A DNA stretch of 26,096 nt from CAYTEO01 sp964436825 (GCA_964436825.1 CAYTEO010000036.1:1-26096), one strand, 5' to 3'; positions 1 to 8,033 are shown, counted from the first letter of the stretch. Notes: generated by a model from the sequence alone, not told the origin. Made by a program: numbers and translations.

Positions 1-4
1 GCCT

Positions 5-35
5 CTGCAACCCCCTGTGACCCAGGGGGTTGCAG
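5..35. terminator. Perfect 12-bp hairpin just downstream of cas2
   Basis: Arms at 5-16 and 24-35 are perfectly complementary with a 7-nt loop, and a second small palindrome (GTCCA/TGGAC) follows at 35-46. The hairpin lies 14 nt beyond the cas2 stop codon, where an operon terminator is expected. No T-run follows it on the minus strand within the window, so intrinsic termination is not proven. It could equally stabilise the mRNA 3' end. Confidence 0.4.
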
Positions 36-48
36 TCCATTTGGACGC

Positions 49-378
49 TCAAAAGAGCATGATCTGCTCAGGCTGCTGCTCGACTTGAGTGGAAACGGCA
101 CTCCTGAAGCACTCCATCATGCCATACTGCTTGTCGGTAAAGCGCAGGATCCTGACCTCACCATCCGGTGGGAGCATGGACTTGACCCGCTTGATATGGA
201 CCGCGGCATTTTCGTCGGTGGGGCAGGGGCGTGAGTAAATCGAATACTGGACCATGTTGAAGCCGTCCTGGACGAGATCCTTGCGGAATCTGGCAGCGCG
301 CTTGCGCTGGGCCTTCGTGCGGACGGGGAGGTCGAACATGACGAGGATCCACATGGCTCTGTATCCCGAGATGCTCAT
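49..378 (-). CDS. cas2: CRISPR-associated endoribonuclease Cas2 (type II)
   Basis: Cas2 forms the central dimer of the Cas1-Cas2 spacer-integration complex. The 109-residue product begins with MSISGYRAMW and has the ferredoxin-like first strand ILVMFDLP, with the conserved Asp at residue 16. The segment around residues 37-50 (DGFNMVQYSIYSR) is typical of type II Cas2. The start is ATG at 378, which overlaps the cas1 stop (ATGA), so translation is probably coupled to cas1. A much longer reading frame continues upstream in this frame, but it only shadows cas1 and is ignored. It is the last gene of the cas9-cas1-cas2 operon, and length and motifs are normal for the family. The identification is secure. 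Confidence 0.96.
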   Translation of the reverse strand: MSISGYRAMWILVMFDLPVRTKAQRKRAARFRKDLVQDGFNMVQYSIYSRPCPTDENAAVHIKRVKSMLPPDGEVRILRFTDKQYGMMECFRSAVSTQVEQQPEQIMLF

Positions 379-1316
379 GAGATCCAGGCCCTGGAGACGG
401 CAGGCAGGAGCAGCATGTCCGCAGCGACTGGTGCCGCACGTCGCTCTTTGACACAGGCGACGATGGCCTTGGCCAGCGATGCCGCCGTCTTTTCCACGGC
501 AAGATCCAGGGCCAGGCTCTTGTCGTTCACCGCGACCTGACGAGTCAACAGCCCCAGCAGCATGCTCTTGGACTCCTTGTTCACCTCCTGCACGCCCGCC
601 AGGACGATCTCCCTTGTTACGAGGTCCACGAACGGGCGGTACGGCTCGATGAGATCGTCTGCCAGGCAGAAGCTGTTGTAGCGGTTTCTGTGGTGGATAC
701 CCAAACCGGCGTGAAGCCCGGCGCTGCAGATGGCTCTGGCGATGCTGGCCCTGACCACGGCGTATCCGTAGTTGAGAATGGCATTGGGAGGCGGCCCATT
801 CCTGTGTCGGCGGAAGGGGTGGTCCACGCCCGGCAGATCGGCGAACACGTGGGCCCAGTAGATCCTGGAGGCCTGGCTCTCGCAATGTCCGGCATCGCCG
901 CTCTTCACGGATGCAGCCAGGGCGAGGACCCGTTCCCTTGGCGGTCCGGGGGGAAGGACAGCGGCTTGGTTGACGATCTTCTGACGAACCAGTCTCGCCC
1001 AGAGATTCTTCTTCAGAGGGGCGGACATGTTTGCCTGGAGACGGATCCGCTCCCCGTGCAAGCTGTTGCCCTGCAGCGGCTGGAAGAGACCCACGGGGTG
1101 ATGCGTGTCGTCACAGGCCAGGATCACCGCTCCGGATTCCAGCAGCGCCTTGAGGGCACCTGTGGAAATGGTGATGCCACTGGAGTCCAGGACGACTATC
1201 CCGATGTCCTCGACCGGGACCTGCGTCAGTTCTTCGTCCTGTCGGCAGATCACCAGACGACGGTTCTTCAGGTGGATCCCGATTCCGCGTGTGCCGATTT
1301 CGATCATTCGCTTCAT
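375..1316 (-). CDS. cas1: CRISPR-associated endonuclease/integrase Cas1 (type II)
   Basis: Cas1 is the metal-dependent integrase that inserts new spacers into the CRISPR array together with Cas2. The 313-residue protein has the expected catalytic positions: Glu146 in CESQASRIYW, His208 or His209 in GLGIHHRN, and Glu224 in LADDLIEPYRP. The N-terminal beta-domain contains the VVLDSSGITIS strand-turn usual for type II Cas1. The start is ATG at 1316; a second Met at residue 4 is an alternative. It lies 56 bp after the cas9 stop and overlaps cas2 by 4 bp. A perfect 9-bp hairpin sits immediately upstream and may affect its translation. There is no csn2 or cas4 beside it, as expected for subtype II-C. 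Confidence 0.97.
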   Translation of the reverse strand: MKRMIEIGTRGIGIHLKNRRLVICRQDEELTQVPVEDIGIVVLDSSGITISTGALKALLESGAVILACDDTHHPVGLFQPLQGNSLHGERIRLQANMSAPLKKNLWARLVRQKIVNQAAVLPPGPPRERVLALAASVKSGDAGHCESQASRIYWAHVFADLPGVDHPFRRHRNGPPPNAILNYGYAVVRASIARAICSAGLHAGLGIHHRNRYNSFCLADDLIEPYRPFVDLVTREIVLAGVQEVNKESKSMLLGLLTRQVAVNDKSLALDLAVEKTAASLAKAIVACVKERRAAPVAADMLLLPAVSRAWIS

Positions 1317-1319
1317 GAT

Positions 1320-1346
1320 AAGGGCGCCCCTGTTGAAGGCGCCCTT
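1320..1346 (-). promoter_or_regulatory. Intercistronic hairpin between cas9 and cas1
   Basis: Arms at 1320-1328 and 1338-1346 are perfectly complementary (AAGGGCGCC/GGCGCCCTT) with a 9-nt loop. Read on the minus strand, the hairpin ends only 3 nt before the cas1 ATG, and the purine-rich AACAGGGG that could act as ribosome-binding site falls in its loop and stem. It may limit cas1 translation or mark an RNA-processing site. The structure is seen directly; the function is inference. Confidence 0.45.
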
Positions 1347-1372
1347 GTCGATCGGCAGGAAGTGAGGGGACT

Positions 1373-4300
1373 TTAATCGCCTGCGGGGAAGACGCGACCA
1401 AGCGGGTCAACCTGTACCTTCCGGATGCACAAGGCTCTCCAGTGCTTGAATGATTTCAACCGCAGGAAGGGAGACTTGTTGCCTTCGCTGGCAGGGCGGG
1501 AGTCCCTGACGTCACGGAGGTAGAGATCGATGGTCGTGCTCGGTTCGCTGCTGCCGGCCATCGCCTGGACGACACAGTAGGTGCGCTCGCCGGTTCCCGG
1601 GTTGTAGAGCTGAACGGTGTCCTTCCTGCATAGGGACATCTGGAGTTGCCAGCCGTCTTCCACGGTGGCTCCTACGAGCGGCCGGGCGCACTCTCCCTTG
1701 GGGGGGTGAATACGCCTGACGGCCTCGAACATCGGGATCACGGCTGCCTTGTAACCGGGGCTGCCATCATTCCGGGCCATGCGATAGATTTCCATGTGGT
1801 GGTTGTTTCCGCTGACGGCGTAACGGTGTCCTAGTGGGATGGCGTTGTTCACGGTGGACTCGATTCTGACCTTCCTGATCGGAACGCCGGAAGGCATGGT
1901 GAGCGGTTCTTCCAGCCACCCCTTGGGTAGATCGTTGCTCTCGCCGTCCCACCCGCATGCGTAGAGGCGATTCATGACGAGTTCCCTGATCTTGGCGTCG
2001 CGGATGGCATACACGCTCTTTCCCGTCAGTGCTGGGAGTTCCTTGCGTGTGACGAATCGGTTTCCTCCGGGATCGATGGCCCCGTAAAACGTTTCTTCGT
2101 GGAGTGGCCCACTGACCTTCCTGATCGGTCTGTGGGATACGACAATGCTATTGGCGTGTCTGGCGACATCGGCCTGGAAGTCGGGCCAGGGACGGTCGAA
2201 TTCCAGGCGCACGCCAACTTGTTGGCGCTTCTTCCAGTGATCTTGATAGCGTTTCAGCAGATTCCTGCTCGAGAGGGCGATCACCACGGCGTCGATGGCA
2301 TGGTGACGGTGGTCTGCTCTCGATTTCACTTCCAGATCGCCACTTGTCCTGGCCAGAATGGGCTTGCCTTCCTTGTCCAGGATGTCGTCGAGAACGTTGT
2401 TCAACCCCCACTGCCGTCGCAATTCCGACGTCAGTGATCCACGGGAGGAGAGGACGGCCTTCTGGCCGACCCTCAACTCAGGCGGGTAGAGCAGCTGTAG
2501 GTACCGCGTGACGGCGACGGTGATGTAACGGGTGTCATTCAGCTGACGCTCGGCGAAGGCCTCGCTGTCCACCTCGGGAGTCCGTAGCCGGGCATATTTC
2601 GGAACCGGGAAACCGCAGCGCTTCACCAGGTCCCTGGCGCGATCCATCAGCTGGACGTATCGCTGGCTGTTCTCGCCCAGCCACTGCATGGGCGTGCGGT
2701 CTCCCTTGTCGAGGTTTGCTGACCTGTGAACAAGGGCCTTGTTCATGTAGGAGTCGTCCAGACTTTGCCAGCGGGGCAGGATGTGATCCACCTCCCATTC
2801 CCCGCCCTGGAAGAGCTCCGTGGCAGGAATCGGCCTGCCGGTGTAGAGGCAGTGTTCTCCCTGCTCTTTCCAGAGGAACCAGCGTTCGACATCTCGTCGG
2901 CTGTACGGATTGCCTCCGAACTCTCTGATTCGGCTCAGAGCCTCCTGCCGTTCCTGCTCGCGCTGTCTCTGCTGCCTGGAGATGCGCCGACGCCCCTCGG
3001 GGCCCTGTTTCATGTCCCGCGCCAGCTCGACAACGATCCTCGCGGGTTTGCCGTGCTCCCTGATCAGGGCATTGACGACCTTTCTCGTTTCCACCAGGGC
3101 CCGGCGCACCACGGGGTTCGTGATCTGCTGCAGGTCTGTGGGAAGATCTGGAGAGTCGATCACGGGTAGCAGGGGCATCTCCTTGGCCGCTGAACGATCG
3201 GGATAGGCTTTCTCGATGGCCTCGTGTTCGTTCAGCCCCTGTTCCAGGAACGGAACGATCTTCTCCAGGGCCAGTTTCGAGAAGCCGACATAGCCGTCCG
3301 GTGGGTTCCATGCGATCAACTTGTCCAGCTTGTCCGCCTTGACGCCGTGCTGCGCCATGAACTGCTTCAGCTTGCCGGGGTCTTCCTCGTGCAACAAGGC
3401 GTCCCTGATGGTCTCCTTCTCGATATCGTCTAGGGCAGCCCACTGCTTCCTGCCGAAGGCCGTGGCCAGCTTGTGCTCGACGATATTGCCCTGCAGGTGG
3501 CGCCTGTCGCCGCGCTCCAGATTGAAGACGATGTGGTCAGGGTCTACGCCGATCTTGCCGGCCAGCAGCTTTCTGAGAGCGTCGAAGCTTTGTTTTTCGG
3601 TGCCGGACAGTTTCTCGAGTATGATCTCGCGTTCTTCCCTGGTCAGGGGACGTTCCCGACTACCACGCACCGCGATCCTCAAGTTGTTGACTTCCTTCAG
3701 CAACCGGAAGCGCTGCGCGATCCATTCGCCCTTGGGACAGACCTTTTCTTCCCGCTCCAGGGGACACGGTTTGACCGATGGTGCCCTGTGCAGGTTGGCT
3801 CGTGAGGGAGTGTGGCGTCTGCGCTCTTCGGTGACCTCGAACGGATGCTGGTAGAAGAGATAGTGATCCAGGTGTGCAACGACATCGTCGGTCAAGATTG
3901 CCCCGTGGTGGGGGCGCTGAGACTCGATAATACGCTTGAACTCTTCGACGTACATGTCGCGCCTGGTGTGGCGGTTGCGCAGACGGACCCTCCCCAGTTC
4001 ACTGCTCTGATTTTCAAGCCGGAAGAGATATTCTCCAAGGGTGCGAGAGCCGCTTTCCTCTATTTGTCGCGCCAGCTCGCCGAGTAGCCCGAGAATGCCC
4101 TTGTCCTCCTTGGCGTTGCCGCTTTTCCGGTTGGACTTGAAACCGCGCCGCTGGGCTAGATGGTAGATCGCTCTTCCCAGCTCGTAAGGCTCCAGGGGCT
4201 CGTCGAGGGCCCGAGCACGTAGCTCATAGGGGTCGGTCTGGAAGACGGCCGCAAGCTCTTGCCGGTCCCGGGGAAGGAGGCCTGCATCTTGCAATAGGGA

Positions 4301-4561
4301 TCGTACTGCTCGGCGGCGTGCGTTGCGCCGTGCGTGATTCCGGCGCATGGAACGGGCGAGCCTTCTTTTCTGGTTGAGTGATTCCTCTTTCGCTGTTCCA
4401 AAGTTGTGAAGCCCAGCCTCGAAGACCCGCACCCCCATGGGAGGATGTCCGGCGTGGGTCGTGTCGAAGAAACCGTCTATTTCGCCTGATGCGTTGAGGT
4501 TGAGCATGGCCCATCCGACGGAATTGGGCCCCAAGTCGAGCCCCAGCACGTAATCCGACAT
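1373..4561 (-). CDS. cas9: Cas9 RNA-guided endonuclease, type II-C
   Basis: Cas9 cuts DNA matched by a crRNA:tracrRNA guide, using HNH and RuvC nuclease sites. The 1062-residue product has RuvC-I GLDLGPNSVGW (Asp9), an Arg-rich bridge helix at about 65-90, RuvC-II IVVELARD (Glu512), HNH WEVDHILP (Asp592, His593) with Asn616 in ANLDKG, and RuvC-III HRHHAIDAVV (His754, Asp757). All catalytic residues are present. QRRGFKSNRK near 138-147 and the size of about 1060 residues fit subtype II-C. The start is ATG at 4561, because GGAGGA lies 6-7 nt upstream and RuvC-I begins at once; an in-frame ATG at 4672 would add 37 unrelated residues. It heads the cas9-cas1-cas2 operon. GC is lower than in the genes to the right. 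Confidence 0.97.
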   Translation of the reverse strand: MSDYVLGLDLGPNSVGWAMLNLNASGEIDGFFDTTHAGHPPMGVRVFEAGLHNFGTAKEESLNQKRRLARSMRRNHARRNARRRAVRSLLQDAGLLPRDRQELAAVFQTDPYELRARALDEPLEPYELGRAIYHLAQRRGFKSNRKSGNAKEDKGILGLLGELARQIEESGSRTLGEYLFRLENQSSELGRVRLRNRHTRRDMYVEEFKRIIESQRPHHGAILTDDVVAHLDHYLFYQHPFEVTEERRRHTPSRANLHRAPSVKPCPLEREEKVCPKGEWIAQRFRLLKEVNNLRIAVRGSRERPLTREEREIILEKLSGTEKQSFDALRKLLAGKIGVDPDHIVFNLERGDRRHLQGNIVEHKLATAFGRKQWAALDDIEKETIRDALLHEEDPGKLKQFMAQHGVKADKLDKLIAWNPPDGYVGFSKLALEKIVPFLEQGLNEHEAIEKAYPDRSAAKEMPLLPVIDSPDLPTDLQQITNPVVRRALVETRKVVNALIREHGKPARIVVELARDMKQGPEGRRRISRQQRQREQERQEALSRIREFGGNPYSRRDVERWFLWKEQGEHCLYTGRPIPATELFQGGEWEVDHILPRWQSLDDSYMNKALVHRSANLDKGDRTPMQWLGENSQRYVQLMDRARDLVKRCGFPVPKYARLRTPEVDSEAFAERQLNDTRYITVAVTRYLQLLYPPELRVGQKAVLSSRGSLTSELRRQWGLNNVLDDILDKEGKPILARTSGDLEVKSRADHRHHAIDAVVIALSSRNLLKRYQDHWKKRQQVGVRLEFDRPWPDFQADVARHANSIVVSHRPIRKVSGPLHEETFYGAIDPGGNRFVTRKELPALTGKSVYAIRDAKIRELVMNRLYACGWDGESNDLPKGWLEEPLTMPSGVPIRKVRIESTVNNAIPLGHRYAVSGNNHHMEIYRMARNDGSPGYKAAVIPMFEAVRRIHPPKGECARPLVGATVEDGWQLQMSLCRKDTVQLYNPGTGERTYCVVQAMAGSSEPSTTIDLYLRDVRDSRPASEGNKSPFLRLKSFKHWRALCIRKVQVDPLGRVFPAGD

Positions 4562-4597
4562 GTTGTTCCTCCGGAGGCTGATGGTGTTTTTTTCATG

Positions 4598-4626
4598 TTG
4601 ACAGCGTATCGGAACCACACTAGAGT
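4598..4626 (+). promoter_or_regulatory. Sigma70-type promoter pointing right
   Basis: The -35 box TTGACA (4598-4603) and -10 box TAGAGT (4621-4626) are separated by exactly 17 bp. Transcription should start near 4633. This is the best consensus promoter in the window. It is unlikely to be only the radA promoter, because a second promoter-like pair lies closer to radA. It probably drives the candidate tracrRNA. Confidence 0.6.
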
Positions 4627-4631
4627 GTCCA
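4603..4631 (-). promoter_or_regulatory. Possible leftward cas9 promoter with overlapping palindrome
   Basis: On the minus strand, TGGACA (4631-4626) and TACGCT (4608-4603) are 17 bp apart, giving a start near 4596 and a short leader to cas9 at 4561. The -10 box is weak. The palindrome ACACT-ag-AGTGT (4617-4628) lies inside the overlap with the rightward promoter and could be an operator. This is inference from spacing alone. Confidence 0.3.
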
Positions 4632-4632
4632 G

Positions 4633-4735
4633 CGGTATAACCGATCAGGGTCTGTTGACCTTTCCATACCAAGGACTTCAGATCCGCAGGCTCTGTGGCC
4701 CGCCTCTGGCGGGCCGCAACCGTTTCATGCGGACC
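4633..4735 (+). ncRNA. Candidate tracrRNA
   Basis: About 100 nt follow the strong rightward promoter. The first part (4633-4680) is largely unstructured, as an anti-repeat would be. Three tandem hairpins follow: 4684-4698 (6 bp with one G-U, 3-nt loop), 4697-4715 (perfect 8 bp, GGCCCGCC/GGCGGGCC, loop TCT) and 4714-4732 (5 bp). GCAAC directly after the second stem recalls the layout of the Neisseria II-C tracrRNA tail. No CRISPR repeat is in the window, so anti-repeat pairing cannot be checked, and no T-run terminator is seen. It could instead be the leader of a longer radA transcript. Confidence 0.4.
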
Positions 4736-4744
4736 CCTCCTTGC

Positions 4745-4773
4745 TTGCTTCCTGTCAGTAGTGGCTCTATCCT
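4745..4773 (+). promoter_or_regulatory. Probable radA promoter
   Basis: TTGCTT (4745-4750) and TATCCT (4768-4773) are 17 bp apart, with an expected start near 4780, about 30 nt before radA. The -10 box and following bases (CTATCCTNCCGTC) recur at the aroA promoter, which strengthens both calls. Confidence 0.5.
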
Positions 4774-4809
4774 CCCGTCGTCACCCTCCCGACAGGAAGG
4801 ATCGTCCCC

Positions 4810-6317
4810 ATGGCGAAGGCCACCACACGCTACGTCTGCGGCAACTGCGGCCACGAGGAGGTCCGCTGGCTGGGCCAGTGCCCGGTGTGCAGGGAGTGGA
4901 ACTCCTTCTCCGAGATGACCGTCCAGAAGACGCCGGGCCAGGGGCGCGGCACCGGTTTCCGTCGCCGTCCCGACGCCCCCNNNNNNNNNNNNNNNNNNNN
5001 NNNNNNNNNNNNNNNNNNNNNNNNNNNNNNNNNNNNNNNNNNNNNNNNNNNNNNNNNNNNNNNNNNNNNNNNNNNNNNNNCGCCCCCGCGGCGGCGCCGC
5101 TGTCGCTGGAGGAGGTGGCGACCGCCCGCACCGAGCGGATCGCCGTCGAGCCCGAGGAGATCGCCCGCGTCCTGGGCGGCGGCCTGGTACCCGGGTCGGT
5201 TGTCCTGCTGGGCGGCGAGCCGGGCGTCGGCAAGTCCACCCTGTTGACCGGCCTGGCCCTGCGCTGGGCCCGGGCCGGGGTGCGGGTCCTCTACGTGGCG
5301 GGGGAGGAGTCGCCGGCCCAGATCCGCATGCGGGCCGAGCGGCTGGGGTACCGGCCCGGCGAGCCGGGGTTCCACCTGCTCGACGAGGTCGACGTCGAGA
5401 GGCTGGTCGCCGCCCTGTACGACGACCGCGAGCGGCATCCCGGGCCGTGCGTCGTCGTCGCCGACTCGATCCAGACCCTCCACAGCGGCGAGATCGACGC
5501 CTGGCCCGGCAGCGTCAGCCAGATCCGCTACGGCGGCGCCCTGCTGGGGGACTTCGCCCGCACCTCCCGCTGCCCCGTGGTCCTGGTGGGGCACGTCACC
5601 AAGACCGGCGACCTGGCCGGTCCCAAGGTCCTGGAGCACATGGTCGACACCGTCCTCTACTTCGAGGGGAGCGGCGGCGGGGCGGTGCGCATGGTCCGGG
5701 CCGTCAAGAACCGCTTCGGCGCCTCCGGCGAGCTGGCCATCCTGGAGATGCGCCGCGAGGGGCTGGTTCCGGTCCAGGATCCCGGCGCCCTGTTCCTGAC
5801 CGGCCGGCGCGGCAGCGAGCCGGGAGCGGCCGTCTGCGCCGTCCGCGGCGGCTCGCGCGTCTTCCTGACGGAGGTGCAGGCCCTGGTGTCGCCCACGCGC
5901 TACGGCACCCCCCAGCGGGTGGTGCAGGGCGTGGACAGCAAGCGGGTGGCCCTGCTGGCGGCCATCCTGGAGAAGCGGGCCGGGATGGACCTGGCCGGCT
6001 GCGACATCTTCGTCAAGGTGGCCGGCGGGACGCGGCTGGACGATCCGGCCGCCGACCTGGCGCTGGTCGTCGCCCTGGCCTCCTCGCTGCGCGAGGTGCC
6101 GGTCCCGGCCGACACCCTCGTGCTGGGCGAGGTCGGCCTGACCGGCGAGCTGCGCGGCGTCTCCGACGCGCCGGCACGCTGCAAGGAGGCGGCCCAGCAC
6201 GGGTTCCGGCGGGTCGTCACGGCGGCCGGCCGCAGGACGCGGGACAAGGAGGGCGGGCTGGCGGTGGCCGCCGCCGGCAGCGTGGACGAGGCCGTGGCCC
6301 TGGCCCTGGGCAGGTGA
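4810..6317 (+). CDS. radA: DNA repair ATPase RadA, interrupted by an assembly gap
   Basis: RadA is a RecA-like ATPase and branch-migration motor in homologous recombination. Before the gap are the N-terminal C4 zinc finger (Cys10, Cys13, Cys24, Cys27) and the conserved LGQCPVC segment. After it come Walker A GEPGVGKST, the RadA-specific VKNRFG motif, and a C-terminal Lon-like domain ending near LGEVGLTGELRGV. The two halves are in different frames across the 100 N, so the true gap length must be 2 modulo 3 if this is one gene; 100 is a placeholder. The missing part matches the variable linker between zinc finger and ATPase core, apparently Pro/Ala-rich and hard to assemble. Start ATG at 4810 follows an AGGAAGGA ribosome site. 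It is 7 bp upstream of ispD. Confidence 0.95.
4981..5080. other. Scaffold gap (100 N)
   Basis: Exactly 100 undetermined bases lie inside radA. The sequence on both sides encodes complementary halves of one radA gene, so the join itself is supported even though the length is arbitrary. Confidence 0.99.
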
Positions 6318-6324
6318 GTGACCG

Positions 6325-7044
6325 ATGACGAGACCGCCTCTGCACCTGATCGTGCTGGCCGGCGGCAGCGGCGAGCGCGCCCGCCGGCGCCGCGCCCAGC
6401 CGCCCAAGCAGTTCCAGAACGTCGGTGGCCGGCTGCTGGTCCTCTGGTCGGCGGCCGGCCTGGCCGCGGCCGACGGCGTCGCGTCGGTGACCATCGCCTG
6501 CGCCGAGCCGTGGCGTGTCGTCCTGGCCGACGCCCTCGCCGTCTCGCCGCTGCCGGTGCCGGTCCACCTCGCCGCTGCCGGCGCCACCCGCACCGCGTCG
6601 ACCTGGTGTGCCCTGCGGGAGCTGGCCGGGGCCGTCGCGCCCTCCGACGACGAGCTGGTCGCCGTTCACGACGCCGCCCGTCCCTTCGCCTCGGCCGCCC
6701 TGCTGGAGCGCCTGGCCGCCGCCGCCGCCCGCCACGGCGGGGCCGTCCCCGGGGTGCCGGTGGCGGACACGATCGTCGTCACGGGTGACGACGACGGTGT
6801 CGGCTACCTCCGCCGCGACCACCTGCGTGCCGTCCAGACCCCCCAGGTCTTCCGCTGGCGGTTGCTGTACGACGCCCACGCCTGGGCCGCGGAGGCAGGA
6901 TGCGACTTCACCGATGACGGCGGCCTGCTGGCCGCCCGCGGCACACCGCCCGTCCTGGTCGAGGGGGAGGCGGGCAACTGGAAGATCACCACCGCCGACG
7001 ACCTCACCCGGGCCCGCCAGCTGCTGCGCAGGAGGCGGCCGTGA
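6325..7044 (+). CDS. ispD: 2-C-methyl-D-erythritol 4-phosphate cytidylyltransferase
   Basis: IspD makes CDP-methylerythritol from CTP and MEP, the third step of the non-mevalonate isoprenoid pathway, in the cytoplasm. The 239-residue protein has the nucleotide-binding loop LAGGSGERARRRRAQPPKQF (Gly-rich with Arg and Lys), VHDAARPF, PVADTI, AVQTPQVFR, the TDDGG motif and a final NWKITTADDL close to the usual NIKIT.PEDL. Length is normal and no IspF domain is fused. The start is ATG at 6325, 7 bp after radA, with GGTGAG just ahead overlapping the radA stop, so coupling is likely. It overlaps the next gene at GTGA. A related sugar-phosphate cytidylyltransferase is less likely. Confidence 0.93.
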   Translation: MTRPPLHLIVLAGGSGERARRRRAQPPKQFQNVGGRLLVLWSAAGLAAADGVASVTIACAEPWRVVLADALAVSPLPVPVHLAAAGATRTASTWCALRELAGAVAPSDDELVAVHDAARPFASAALLERLAAAAARHGGAVPGVPVADTIVVTGDDDGVGYLRRDHLRAVQTPQVFRWRLLYDAHAWAAEAGCDFTDDGGLLAARGTPPVLVEGEAGNWKITTADDLTRARQLLRRRRP

Positions 7045-8033
7045 CGGCGCCGGCGACGCCGGGCCCCTGCCCCCTCTGCGGCGACGACAACCCGCCGCGG
7101 CTGCACACGGCCCGGGAGATGATGTTCGGTCTGGGCGGCCGGTTCACCTACCGGGAGTGCGCCGGCTGCGGCGCGCTGGTTTTGCTGGACCCGCCCGCCG
7201 ACATGGCGCCCTACTACCCGGACGGCTACTACTCCTACCACCCGCGCCGGCCGCGCCTGGGGGGGCTGGACCGCTGGCTGAAATGCCGCCGCGCCCGTGC
7301 CTGGCTGGGAGGACACGATCCGCTGGGCCGCCTGCTGCTGCTCTGGTTCGGACCGACACCCCAGCTGCGCTGGCTCCGGGAGCTGGGAATCGGGTTCGAC
7401 GACCCGATCCTCGACGTCGGTTGCGGCGGCGGCGAGCTGCTGCGGGAGCTGCACCGCGACGGCTTCCGGGACCTGACCGGGATCGATCCCTACCTGCCGG
7501 CCGACGAGGACCCCGCGCCGGGGCTGCGGCTGCGGCGCTGGACCCTGGCCGACGCCGAGCCGGGTCGCTACGCCCTGGTCATGCTCCATCACGCCCTGGA
7601 GCACCTGCCGGACCAGGACACCGTCTTCGCCCGTCTGCGGCGGATCCTGCGGCCCGGCGGCCGGCTGCTGGTCCGCATCCCGATGGCCGACAGCGAGGCC
7701 TGGCGTCGCTACGGGACCGACTGGGTCCAGCTCGACGCCCCCCGGCACCTGGTCCTGCACACCCGGTCCAGCCTGGAACTCGTGGCCGGTCGCTCCGGTT
7801 TCCGGATCGACCGCGTCACGTGGGACTCGACGGCCTTCCAGTTCTGGGGCAGCGAGCAGTACCGCCGGGGGATCCCGCTGCGCGATCGGCGCTCCCATGC
7901 CGTCGATCCGCGCCGGTCGCCGTTCACGCGGGCACAGATCGCCCTCTACGAGCAGATGGCCCGGGAGCTGAACCGCCGCGGCAGCGGGGACCAGGCCGTC
8001 TTCTTTCTCTCCCTGGATGGCGGTCCCGATTGA
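7041..8033 (+). CDS. Class I SAM-dependent methyltransferase with N-terminal zinc ribbon
   Basis: The 330-residue protein starts with a C4 zinc-ribbon (Cys10, Cys13, Cys40, Cys43). A Rossmann methyltransferase follows, with motif I ILDVGCGGGELL at about 123-134 and later a HHALEHLPD segment and LRPGGRLLVRIP, typical of the Methyltransf_23/11 group. Such proteins often methylate sugars or act in cell-surface glycan pathways, but the substrate cannot be read here. The start is GTG at 7041, sharing GTGA with the ispD stop. It ends the radA-ispD run and is convergent with the DUF4254 gene. The catalytic fold is secure; the role is unknown. Confidence 0.85.
   Translation: MTAPATPGPCPLCGDDNPPRLHTAREMMFGLGGRFTYRECAGCGALVLLDPPADMAPYYPDGYYSYHPRRPRLGGLDRWLKCRRARAWLGGHDPLGRLLLLWFGPTPQLRWLRELGIGFDDPILDVGCGGGELLRELHRDGFRDLTGIDPYLPADEDPAPGLRLRRWTLADAEPGRYALVMLHHALEHLPDQDTVFARLRRILRPGGRLLVRIPMADSEAWRRYGTDWVQLDAPRHLVLHTRSSLELVAGRSGFRIDRVTWDSTAFQFWGSEQYRRGIPLRDRRSHAVDPRRSPFTRAQIALYEQMARELNRRGSGDQAVFFLSLDGGPD

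Noticed and set aside
5..35. The hairpin after cas2 as a CRISPR repeat unit
   Set aside because: Only one copy is visible, and type II repeats are usually not strongly palindromic because the tracrRNA supplies the pairing. The position fits an operon-end hairpin better.
379..885. N-terminal extension of the cas2 reading frame
   Set aside because: It overlaps cas1 in another frame, is Arg/Gly-rich without domain, and Cas2 starts normally at 378 with an ATGA overlap.
4562..4672. Upstream in-frame start for cas9
   Set aside because: The added 37 residues are unlike Cas9, and the GGAGGA ribosome site is placed for ATG 4561, from which RuvC-I follows at once.
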